64,000 bases of DNA. It comes from CAYMCO01 sp964388955 (lineage in GTDB: Bacteria > Chloroflexota > Anaerolineae > Anaerolineales > E44-bin32). Below are positions 58,216 through 64,000 of the stretch, in pieces. Every line of letters begins with the position of its first letter. The first letter of the stretch is position 1. Where the stretch lies: the NCBI GenBank assembly GCA_964388955.1, contig CAYMCO010000010.1, forward strand, positions 62,001 to 126,000, read 5' to 3'. The notes beneath the pieces are model-generated. The model had not been told where the DNA came from and made no database searches. It was given only the letters and a program-made list of their open reading frames with translations. Made by a program: the position numbers and the translations under genes.

Positions 58216-60006
58216 TCACCGATCCGCCGCTGCGAGCTGTGGCGCTGCGTCGGCGGGGGGGATCTCCATCAACACGACCAACCGCTCCACCACTTTCTGG
58301 AACACCGGTGCGGCGACCACCGAACCCCAAGGTGAGATGGTTGGTTTGTCCAATCGAACGAGCACCATGAAGCGCGGGTCATCGACGGTTCCCCAGCCGA
58401 TAAAAGAAGCGATGGTCTTGTACGGGTCGTAGCCGAAGTCCGTGGGAATCTGGGCTGTGCCCGTCTTCCCCGCCAGCTCGTACCCCGCCACTTCGGCGAA
58501 CCGAGTCTCCTCATCCACCGATTCACTCAACATCCTGGATAGGGTGTGCGCCGTCTCAGGCGTGACGGGGCGGCCCAGAATGGTCTCCCCGGGCCAATAG
58601 ACGCCCTGCGGGCTGACCACCTGGCGTACGACGTGCGGCTGCACCATCACACCATCATTCGCCAGCGCTGAGACGGCGGTCATCAATTGGATAGGTGTTA
58701 CCGAGACCCCCTGTCCGAAGGAGTTCGTCCCCAGGTCCGATTCCGTCCATTGAGGATGGCGCGGCGTGCGCAGTTGGCCTTCGATCTCACCGGCCAAATC
58801 GATCCCGGTCAGTTGGCCGAGACCAAAGTCCTCAAAATAGGGATACATCTTTGCCGCCCCGAGTTTCTCAGAGGCGACATACGCCAGACACACGTTGAGC
58901 GAATGCTGCAGGCAGCCCACCATCGTCTGCGGGCCCCAGGCCTCTCCGTCCCAGTTCCGGATCTTGTGCCCGCCGACCTCGATCTGCCCGGTATCCACGA
59001 ACACGTCGTCCGGCTGCACCGCGCCGGTGTCGATGGCAGCGGACATGGTCAGCACCTTCAGTGTGGATCCCGGTTCGAACACACTTGCTGCGGCCGGATC
59101 GATGACCTTTGCCCCTCCCCCATCGGCCTGCAGCCAACTCTCGTAATCGTTGGGGTCGAGGGGAGGCCACGCGGCGATCGCCAGCATCTCGCCATTTCGA
59201 GGATCCATTACGACAATCTGGCCATTCTCCGCGTGGCTCCATTCAATGGCCTCCGCCAGGATTTTTTCGACCATATATTGGATTTCAGTATCAATAGTGA
59301 GCACCAGGTTCACGCCGGCGGGAGGATCCGGCTGCAGCCGCGCCTCGATGGGGATCAAAGGTCGCTCAACGGTGATCGGCTTTCCAGCCAGCCACTCATC
59401 GTAGTAGCCCTCAACGCCAAAGAAGCCCTTTCCCTCATCGTTGACAAACCCCAAGACGTGCCCCGCGAGAGATCCAGCGGGATAGACGCGGCGGTGTTCT
59501 GGAACCAGCCACATGCCGCTCAGGTCCGGCCCATCGGGCATTCGTGACAGGCCTTCGAGCACATCGGCCATCACCTGGTCGACCGTAATCGGCCATCGGC
59601 CCTCGGATTCGGTTTCGCGGGTCATCCTGACGCGGTACAAATCCTGGGATGCCCAATCGTAGTTCAATTGCTCCAGCAGATCCTCTTCGGGAAGGTCGAG
59701 GGCCTGGGATAACGTGATGGCGATCTCCCGCTTGCTGGCCTGGGTGAGCTGCGGGATGTCAATTTCGATATGGTAAATGGTCTCATTTGCCGTCAAGAGC
59801 ACACCGTTCCGATCGTAGATCAGCCCCCGGGATGGCGATATTCGCTCGATAAGGCCTCGCTGGGTCTGCTCCCGCTCCGCAAAAACGGGCGCGAACGGGC
59901 CGAACTGGACCCGCACCATCTGCACCACCAAGCCGCAGGCCACGATGGCCATCACGGCGATCACCAGGAGAATTCGGGGGCGAGCTTGCTCCCCTGGTAT
60001 GCTCAT
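58216..60006 (-). CDS. ftsI: Class B penicillin-binding protein (FtsI/PBP2-type transpeptidase)
   Basis: Septal wall transpeptidase, 596 aa. One N-terminal transmembrane anchor (about 11-32), a dimerisation domain from SRGLIYDRNG, then the catalytic domain with Ser314 in STLK, SLN at 369-371 and KTG at 514-516 (AGKTGTAQ), so all three penicillin-binding motifs are intact. No PASTA repeats. The ATG at 60006 overlaps the ftsL stop (ATGA); the long frame upstream is the ftsL region read in another frame. Confidence 0.95.
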   Translation of the reverse strand: MSIPGEQARPRILLVIAVMAIVACGLVVQMVRVQFGPFAPVFAEREQTQRGLIERISPSRGLIYDRNGVLLTANETIYHIEIDIPQLTQASKREIAITLSQALDLPEEDLLEQLNYDWASQDLYRVRMTRETESEGRWPITVDQVMADVLEGLSRMPDGPDLSGMWLVPEHRRVYPAGSLAGHVLGFVNDEGKGFFGVEGYYDEWLAGKPITVERPLIPIEARLQPDPPAGVNLVLTIDTEIQYMVEKILAEAIEWSHAENGQIVVMDPRNGEMLAIAAWPPLDPNDYESWLQADGGGAKVIDPAAASVFEPGSTLKVLTMSAAIDTGAVQPDDVFVDTGQIEVGGHKIRNWDGEAWGPQTMVGCLQHSLNVCLAYVASEKLGAAKMYPYFEDFGLGQLTGIDLAGEIEGQLRTPRHPQWTESDLGTNSFGQGVSVTPIQLMTAVSALANDGVMVQPHVVRQVVSPQGVYWPGETILGRPVTPETAHTLSRMLSESVDEETRFAEVAGYELAGKTGTAQIPTDFGYDPYKTIASFIGWGTVDDPRFMVLVRLDKPTISPWGSVVAAPVFQKVVERLVVLMEIPPADAAPQLAAADR

Positions 60007-60455
60007 CGATCGCCATGCCCGGCGAGCGCCCTGGCCAGCCAATCTCCAAGGGTCTCGGTGAATGCCGGGGAGAGCATTGTTGAGCCCTGGTTTGAATCCG
60101 CCGGAGGTCTCGGTGCCTCGAACGGCTCCGGCGGCTGGTATCCATCCACGATCAGGTACTGCACCTCGTGCGGCCGAGCTGGCCGGAAATTCAACCCCTC
60201 GGCGGCCTCCATCATCTTCTGCGGGGAGGCCACCAGGGCCAATTCCGCCTGCAGTGCGGCGGTATCCCGAAGCAGTTGGTCGCGCCTCCCCTCCAATTCC
60301 AGCACATCCCGCCCGACCTGGGCGACCTTGTTGTTGACCGCGAGGTACATCGCGCCGACCACCAGTGACGCGGAGAGGATCAGCACCACAATCCCTGTGG
60401 AGCGGAGCTGGCTCCGCCATCTCGCCTGTCGGGTCGCCTGTGTCTTTCTTGCCAA
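60003..60455 (-). CDS. FtsL-like division protein
   Basis: 150-aa bitopic protein in the ftsL position between rsmH and ftsI. Basic N-terminus (ARKTQATRQARWRSQLRS), one membrane helix (about 20-42) and a leucine-rich coiled coil (VGRDVLELEGRRDQLLRDTAALQAELALV), the FtsL plan. The C-terminal 60 residues are Pro-rich and variable. FtsL proteins share little sequence, so the call rests on topology and position. Confidence 0.8.
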   Translation of the reverse strand: MARKTQATRQARWRSQLRSTGIVVLILSASLVVGAMYLAVNNKVAQVGRDVLELEGRRDQLLRDTAALQAELALVASPQKMMEAAEGLNFRPARPHEVQYLIVDGYQPPEPFEAPRPPADSNQGSTMLSPAFTETLGDWLARALAGHGDR

Positions 60456-60501
60456 CGCCGCCCTCTCCTCCGGCTTGAGGATCTCCCTTGATTGCCCTTG
60501 A

Positions 60502-61449
60502 TCAGCCCAGCTTTTCCGCGGCCCTCAATCGTGCACTTCTCGCCCTGGGATTCAGTTGTACTTCCGTGTCATTCGGACGTATCGGTCGCTTTGTCAGCAC
60601 CCGCAGTTGGGCTTCATGGCCGCATGTGCACTCGGGTTGATCCGGCGGGCAGATGCAGCCCGAGCTCTCTCGGCGAAAGGCCTGTTTGACGATCCGGTCC
60701 TCGAGAGAGTGGAATGAGATGACCACAATGCGGCCTCCTGCCTTTAAGAGTTGCACAGCCTGTTCCAAACCCTCCGACAGGCTGTGCAGCTCGTCATTCA
60801 CCGCGATGCGCAGAGCCTGAAATGGCAGAGTGGCCGGATGTATTCGCCCGCCCCTCCTGGGCTGGGCCCGCAAGATCACTTGCGCGAGCTGGCGCGTGGT
60901 GGTGAGCGGCCTGGACTCCACGATTTCGCGGGCGATCCGCCGCGCAGCCCTCACCTCTCCGAAGCGTTGAAACAGGTCGGTCAGTTCTTCCAAGCTCAGC
61001 TCGTTTACCAGGTCACCGGCTGTGACTTGCTGCGCCGGATCGAAGCGCATATCCAACGGTCCCTCCTCTTGAAATGAGAAACCGCGACTTGGATCCGCAA
61101 GCTGCATGGAGGACAACCCCAGGTCCAGCAGCACACCATCCACCGCGTCCCACCCTTGCATGGCAGCGTACCGGCGCATGTGGACAAAGCTGCCATGATG
61201 CAGATGGACGCGCTCGCCGAAGGGCGCAAGGATCTTGGCGGCGATCTCCAGCGCCGCCGGATCACGATCCAAGCCCAACAATTCGCCCGATGGGGAACTG
61301 GCCTGGAGCATGCCTTCCGCGTGGCCGCCGGCTCCCAGTGTGCCATCCAGATAGCGGCCACCGGCGCGAGGGCTGAGCGTTGAAAGCACCTGATGGTAAA
61401 GTGCGGGACTATGCGCGCGTGCCTTCGGGTCTCCGGAAGCGGCGCCCAT
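60502..61449 (-). CDS. rsmH: 16S rRNA (cytosine1402-N4)-methyltransferase
   Basis: SAM-dependent methyltransferase modifying the ribosomal P site, 315 aa. LDGTLGAGGHAEGML (SAM loop), LLGLDRDPAAL, GVLLDLGLSSMQLADPSRGFSFQEEGPLDMRFDP, ALRIAVNDELHSL and VVISFHSLEDRIVKQAFR are diagnostic. Starts 3 nt after mraZ; 46 nt before ftsL. Confidence 0.97.
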   Translation of the reverse strand: MGAASGDPKARAHSPALYHQVLSTLSPRAGGRYLDGTLGAGGHAEGMLQASSPSGELLGLDRDPAALEIAAKILAPFGERVHLHHGSFVHMRRYAAMQGWDAVDGVLLDLGLSSMQLADPSRGFSFQEEGPLDMRFDPAQQVTAGDLVNELSLEELTDLFQRFGEVRAARRIAREIVESRPLTTTRQLAQVILRAQPRRGGRIHPATLPFQALRIAVNDELHSLSEGLEQAVQLLKAGGRIVVISFHSLEDRIVKQAFRRESSGCICPPDQPECTCGHEAQLRVLTKRPIRPNDTEVQLNPRARSARLRAAEKLG

Positions 61450-61452
61450 CGC

Positions 61453-61890
61453 CTAGCCGGTGGACAAGTCGAAATCGATGAACCGCTTGGCGTTGCTCTC
61501 CGGGTCCATCAGCTCGGCAGACTGGCTTTCCCAGTCGGTCTCGTTCCAGATTTCGAGGTAATCTCCGGCGCCGATTATGGCTGCCGAGTCATCCAGCTTG
61601 GCGTACTCACGCAGGAAATCCGGAATCAGGATGCGGCCTGAAGCATCCAGCTCGACCTCCGCCGCCACGCCGAAGAGCAGGCGGTTCATCGCCCGCACTT
61701 CGGGATTTGTGTTGCTCAGTGCGGTCGCCCGCTTGGCCAGCGAGCGGAAGTTTTCCATGGTATAAACGACCAAGTTGCGTTCGAAGCCTTGAGTGATGTA
61801 TGCGCCGGATGAGAGGTCAGCGCGAAAGCGAACGGGGATGGTCAGGCGGCCTTTCGTGTCGATGGTATGGTGATATTGGCCGATGAACAT
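61453..61890 (-). CDS. mraZ: Transcriptional regulator MraZ
   Basis: AbrB-like regulator that binds its own promoter and controls the dcw operon, 145 aa, two SpoVT/AbrB-type half-domains: MFIGQYHHTIDTKGRLTIPVRFR and ...VAAEVELDASGRILIPDFLREYAKL, each with the DxxGR signature. The ATG at 61890 follows a GGTGGGGC purine stretch; the frame upstream covers the operator and is not coding. First gene of the cluster. Confidence 0.97.
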   Translation of the reverse strand: MFIGQYHHTIDTKGRLTIPVRFRADLSSGAYITQGFERNLVVYTMENFRSLAKRATALSNTNPEVRAMNRLLFGVAAEVELDASGRILIPDFLREYAKLDDSAAIIGAGDYLEIWNETDWESQSAELMDPESNAKRFIDFDLSTG

Positions 61891-61940
61891 CTGTTCTGCC
61901 CCACCTGTCAATATTTGGGACGCCGAAATCGCTCCCGGCG

Positions 61941-61976
61941 CCCCACATTCCCCCACATTGTCCCACAAGTGTCCAC
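61941..61976 (-). promoter_or_regulatory. MraZ operator: four direct repeats of period 10
   Basis: On the minus strand GTGG(A/G) recurs exactly every 10 bp: GTGGACACTT, GTGGGACAAT, GTGGGGGAAT, GTGGGGCGCC. MraZ is known to bind such TGGG-type repeats with 10-bp spacing. The array lies at and just after the transcription start, between promoter and mraZ. Confidence 0.85.
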
Positions 61977-62006
61977 AGTATATCCTAATCGGCCCCACTA
62001 AGGCAA
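61977..62006 (-). promoter_or_regulatory. Promoter of the dcw operon
   Basis: Minus strand: TTGCCT (62001-62006), 18-nt spacer, TATACT (61977-61982). The spacer holds one more GTGGGG. The start is expected within the MraZ repeats. Confidence 0.7.
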
Positions 62007-62353
62007 GAATACGCTACCTTAAAGATTGAACGGCGGGGGGTACCTTTTTCCTATCCGCGCCGTGGCGGCACGGAAAGTGCAGGAGGAGCTGCGAGCGGCA
62101 ATCGACGAACGACCGGCGATGAACGACCAACGCGCCTCCCCTTCGAAGACGGGCGCTCATCCATCCATGGCCCGATCCTGAGAACGACCTCGATCGGTGA
62201 TCACGCCGGTCGCCTACCCCTTCAAGCACATCGCTCCCCGCGCCGCATCCGCGCCTGCTCCTTGAGCGAGGCGCGCGCTCCCGTTCGCAAGGAAGCTGCC
62301 TCCGATTGCGTTCTCGCAATTCTGATTGCAGATGCGGTGGCCCCAAATGGGAT
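62007..62353. other. Intergenic region between the dcw promoter and rnpB
   Basis: About 350 bp with no recognisable gene. Short inverted repeats are present, for example TGCGTTCTCGCA near 62307. I looked for an SRP RNA here because of CAAGGAAGCTGCC near 62289 but the flanking signature is missing. Confidence 0.5.
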
Positions 62354-62379
62354 TGCCCGGGAATCTGTCTTCCCGGGCA
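62354..62379 (-). terminator. Terminator of rnpB
   Basis: Perfect 10-bp stem TGCCCGGGAA / TTCCCGGGCA with a 6-nt loop immediately after the 3' end of the RNA, followed on the minus strand by ATCCCATTTGG. Confidence 0.75.
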
Positions 62380-62381
62380 TA

Positions 62382-62800
62382 GAGCCAATGTCAACCTATA
62401 AGCCGCGTTCTGTCCCGCGGGCGAGCATTCAGGGCGAAATATCCTCGCCCTCGCCCGCCGCGCCTGGGCGACCATCTATCTGCGCGCCGCGTCACCGCGA
62501 CGCTCTAGCGGCCTACCCGAAGCTCAGAGGGTGCGAGCAGCCCCCTTCCCGCGTTGCGGAATCGCTCCTGCTTGGCCTTGCTCCCGAAGGCGGTTGCCTG
62601 GCCGCCGACATTGCTGCCGACGCCGGTGGTCTCTTACACCACCTTTTCACCCTGACCCAGCTTGCGCTGGGCGGTCATTCTCTGTGGCCCGTGCTCTGGG
62701 TCACCCCAGACCGGGAGTTATCCGGCATCGTGCTCTGTGGAGCGCGGACTTTCCTCAAGCGGCTATTGCCGCTTGCGATCGCCCGGCCAACGATTGGCTC
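62382..62800 (-). ncRNA. rnpB: RNase P RNA (bacterial type A)
   Basis: Catalytic RNA that removes tRNA 5' leaders, about 419 nt. On the minus strand it contains the universal GAGGAAAGTCCGCGCTCC followed by ACAGAGCA, later AGATAGATGGTCGCC, and the 3' core ACAGAACGCGGCTTATAGG. The ends GAGCCAAT (5') and ATTGGCTC (3') pair to form helix P1, which sets the boundaries. Own promoter (62807-62835) and terminator. Position between dcw and fmdB. Confidence 0.95.
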
Positions 62801-62806
62801 AACAGA

Positions 62807-62835
62807 ATCATACCGCCGGAGAGCAGCCCGGTCAA
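62807..62835 (-). promoter_or_regulatory. Promoter of rnpB
   Basis: Minus strand: TTGACC (62830-62835), 17-nt spacer, TATGAT (62807-62812); the start would fall within a few bases of the P1 helix. Confidence 0.85.
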
Positions 62836-62859
62836 TGCACGCTACTTCGCGGGGTGTCG

Positions 62860-63076
62860 TCCATTTCAGGGGGCGCGGCTGCTCGAGAGTGAATGTACGG
62901 CGCTCCTCTCGATACACCTCGTGGTTTGACCACCCGGCACTCGAGATGCGCCTCCCCACAATCGGAACGTGCGAAGCAGGCTGCATCCCGAGCAGCGGCG
63001 AGCGGAGCAAGGCTTGTATCGAGGGGCCCGGCCTGTGTTGTTGACAGGGTGCGGCAGGTGCGAGTCTGCCCTGTCA
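62860..63076. repeat. Palindrome-rich intergenic element (copy 2)
   Basis: Starts with the 17-mer TCCATTTCAGGGGGCGC shared with 20504-20520, followed by CTCGAG / TCTCGATACACC / CTCGAGATGCGCC / TGTATCGAGG modules in alternating orientation, then a stem TGACAGGG (63042-63049) with CCCTGTCA (63069-63076). It resembles the element at 20549-20596 in vocabulary but not base for base. No coding signal. Confidence 0.4.
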
Positions 63077-63420
63077 GATCGCCCCCCAGGATGGAACCCA
63101 CCCTACTTGGCGTGCATGGGGGGTCTCGTTGGGCGCAGGTCCCCCTGCTCCAGTCCATGCTGGCTTCTCAGGCAGCCGGTCGAAGCCTGATGTGGCGCCC
63201 TCCTGGAAAGGGGGGCCCCTGCGTTGGGCCACGGCCGGGGCAAGGCGAGGCCGCGCTGAGCGCCGCGGACAACGCGCACCACACAGCGCATATCGCAAAG
63301 CGGCCGCCAGTTAACCCATCGTTAACGCATTCGGTGATATATTTGTGGTGTTGTGGAAGGATGGCGCACTGATTCGAGGATTCTCCGGGGTTGACGCTTG
63401 CCCTGCTCCGGCGGCCCAGG
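63077..63420. other. 344-bp spacer upstream of the fmdB promoter
   Basis: No gene seen. AT-rich patch GTTAACCCATCGTTAAC (63310-63326) forms an inverted repeat GTTAAC...GTTAAC that could bind a regulator. Otherwise GC-rich with short imperfect hairpins. Confidence 0.4.
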
Positions 63421-63449
63421 TTGCCGGCGGATGGCAGATCCGATATAAT
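63421..63449 (+). promoter_or_regulatory. Promoter of fmdB
   Basis: TTGCCG (63421-63426), 17-nt spacer, TATAAT (63444-63449), then GGAGGT and the ATG at 63472. Confidence 0.75.
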
Positions 63450-63471
63450 TCGTGCGCTATGGAGGTACCTG

Positions 63472-63777
63472 ATGCCGATTTATACGTATCGGTGCGATGA
63501 GTGCGGTATCCAGTTTGATCGCCGACAGCACTTCGACGATAAGCCCCTGAAACGCTGTCCGGAGTGCAGCAAACTCTCCCTGCGAAAGCTGTATCAACCA
63601 GTGGGCATCGTCTTCAAAGGCTCAGGATTCTACTCGACGGATCACCGCTCCTCGTCCAATGTGGCGGTGAGTGGTTCGACCGATGGAGCCTCATCCGAGA
63701 AGAAGGCGGATCGAAAGGCGGAGCCCAAGGTTGATTCCCCCACCTCGGACCCCTCGCCGAAGAAGGACGAGCACTGA
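63472..63777 (+). CDS. FmdB-family zinc-ribbon protein
   Basis: 101 aa. MPIYTYRCDECGIQFDRRQHF with CPECSKLSLRKL forms the FmdB/CxxC-CxxC zinc ribbon, then GSGFYSTDH, the usual end of the domain; the last 40 residues are a Ser/Lys/Asp-rich disordered tail. Proposed regulators or chaperone-like proteins; function not established. GGAGGT precedes the ATG by 5 nt; the longer frame starting at 63391 lies upstream of the promoter. Confidence 0.93.
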   Translation: MPIYTYRCDECGIQFDRRQHFDDKPLKRCPECSKLSLRKLYQPVGIVFKGSGFYSTDHRSSSNVAVSGSTDGASSEKKADRKAEPKVDSPTSDPSPKKDEH

Positions 63778-63797
63778 CCAGCAATGCCGCTTGAATC

Positions 63798-63830
63798 AAT
63801 CGCCGGGCTGAGCCCGGCGATTTCTGTTTC
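63798..63830. terminator. Terminator after fmdB
   Basis: AATCGCCGGGCT and AGCCCGGCGATT form a stem of 10-11 effective pairs around a tight loop, followed by TCTGTTTCC. It lies between fmdB and the convergent partial gene and may serve both. Confidence 0.8.
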
Positions 63831-63856
63831 CACGGAAGTCTTACGCTGGGGGCGGC

Positions 63857-64000
63857 CTACAACTGGAACCCGCCTCTGGCGGGCACCACTTTTGCCTGGA
63901 AGTTGGAGACATATTCCATCAGGCGGCCGCGCAGCTCATCCCAATCATCGTCCTCCAAGGCGCTGCGCATCGCCTCCAGATCTTCGGCGACTCCGCCGGT
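63857..64000 (-). CDS. C-terminal fragment of an unidentified protein
   Basis: The last 47 residues of a gene entering from the right edge, ending with TAG at 63857. The visible part (EDLEAMRSALEDDDWDELRGRL, then EYVSNFQAKVVPARGGFQL) is an acidic amphipathic helix followed by a short tail. Chaperones of the DnaK type have similar helical C-termini, but this is too little to assign. The frame is open throughout. Confidence 0.6.
   Translation of the reverse strand, partial: TGGVAEDLEAMRSALEDDDWDELRGRLMEYVSNFQAKVVPARGGFQL

Noticed and set aside
62281..62300. SRP-RNA-like string (CAAGGAAGCTGCC)
   Set aside because: The diagnostic AGGTCCGGAAGGAAGCAGC context and a matching stem are absent.
1..64000. 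CRISPR arrays, insertion sequences, prophage or integrase genes
   Set aside because: No regularly spaced repeats and no transposase, integrase or phage structural motifs found in any frame.

Overview
The window is 64 kb of a high-GC bacterial chromosome made almost entirely of housekeeping genes. No phage, insertion sequence, plasmid or CRISPR array is visible. The gene complement fits Chloroflexota, probably Anaerolineae or a relative: a full dcw peptidoglycan/division cluster, no outer-membrane genes, a B12-dependent (class II) ribonucleotide reductase under NrdR, Rex, an actinobacterial-type inositol phosphate synthase, GAF-rich sensor kinases and several zinc-ribbon proteins. The phylum is an inference from gene content; no 16S gene is present.

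Layout. 1-3.4 kb: nadD (cut by the window edge) and obg on the minus strand, divergent from rex (+), which converges on an mreB-like gene across a hairpin. 2.4-7.9 kb: a minus-strand operon of only the F1 genes atpA-atpG-atpD-atpC followed by the mreB-like gene, behind a near-consensus promoter. 8.1-10.9 kb: yebC-ruvC-ruvA-proC. 11.6-13.6 kb: inositol-1-phosphate synthase and a DUF72 protein. 13.7-20.5 kb: a GAF histidine kinase, two related small proteins (one with a zinc ribbon), tRNA-Pro(CGG), a possible short RNA, malic enzyme with a phosphotransacetylase-like tail, and a membrane zinc-ribbon protein. 20.5-21.3 kb: a G4- and hairpin-rich spacer ending in tRNA-Arg(CCG). 21.4-28.1 kb: a seven-gene minus operon holding two electron transfer flavoproteins, an acyl-CoA dehydrogenase and FixC/FixX. 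28.4-40.0 kb, plus strand: a TPR protein, a lipoprotein, mtaB, yqeY-pgpH-like-ybeY-dgkA, an 850-residue sensor kinase, and a base-excision-repair pair (endonuclease IV + uracil-DNA glycosylase). 40.1-43.9 kb: a deoxynucleotide module of nrdR, nrdJ and a deoxynucleoside kinase.

44.3-61.9 kb is the dcw cluster on the minus strand: mraZ-rsmH-ftsL-ftsI-murF-mraY-(86 aa)-murD-ftsW-murG-cvpA-murC-(58 aa)-murB-ddl-ftsQ-ftsA-ftsZ. Most neighbours overlap by 4 nt, so translation is probably coupled. The cluster begins with a MraZ-type operator of four decanucleotide repeats and ends with a terminator that includes the ftsZ stop codon. It lacks murE and contains three unusual members: cvpA and two small proteins. 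Upstream lie rnpB (RNase P RNA), fmdB (+), and the C-terminus of an unidentified protein entering from the right edge.

Promoters of the TTGACA-17-TATAAT type are easy to recognise here, and GTG and TTG starts with 4-nt stop/start overlaps are common. Most start sites below were chosen from ribosome-binding sites and such overlaps rather than by taking the longest frame.
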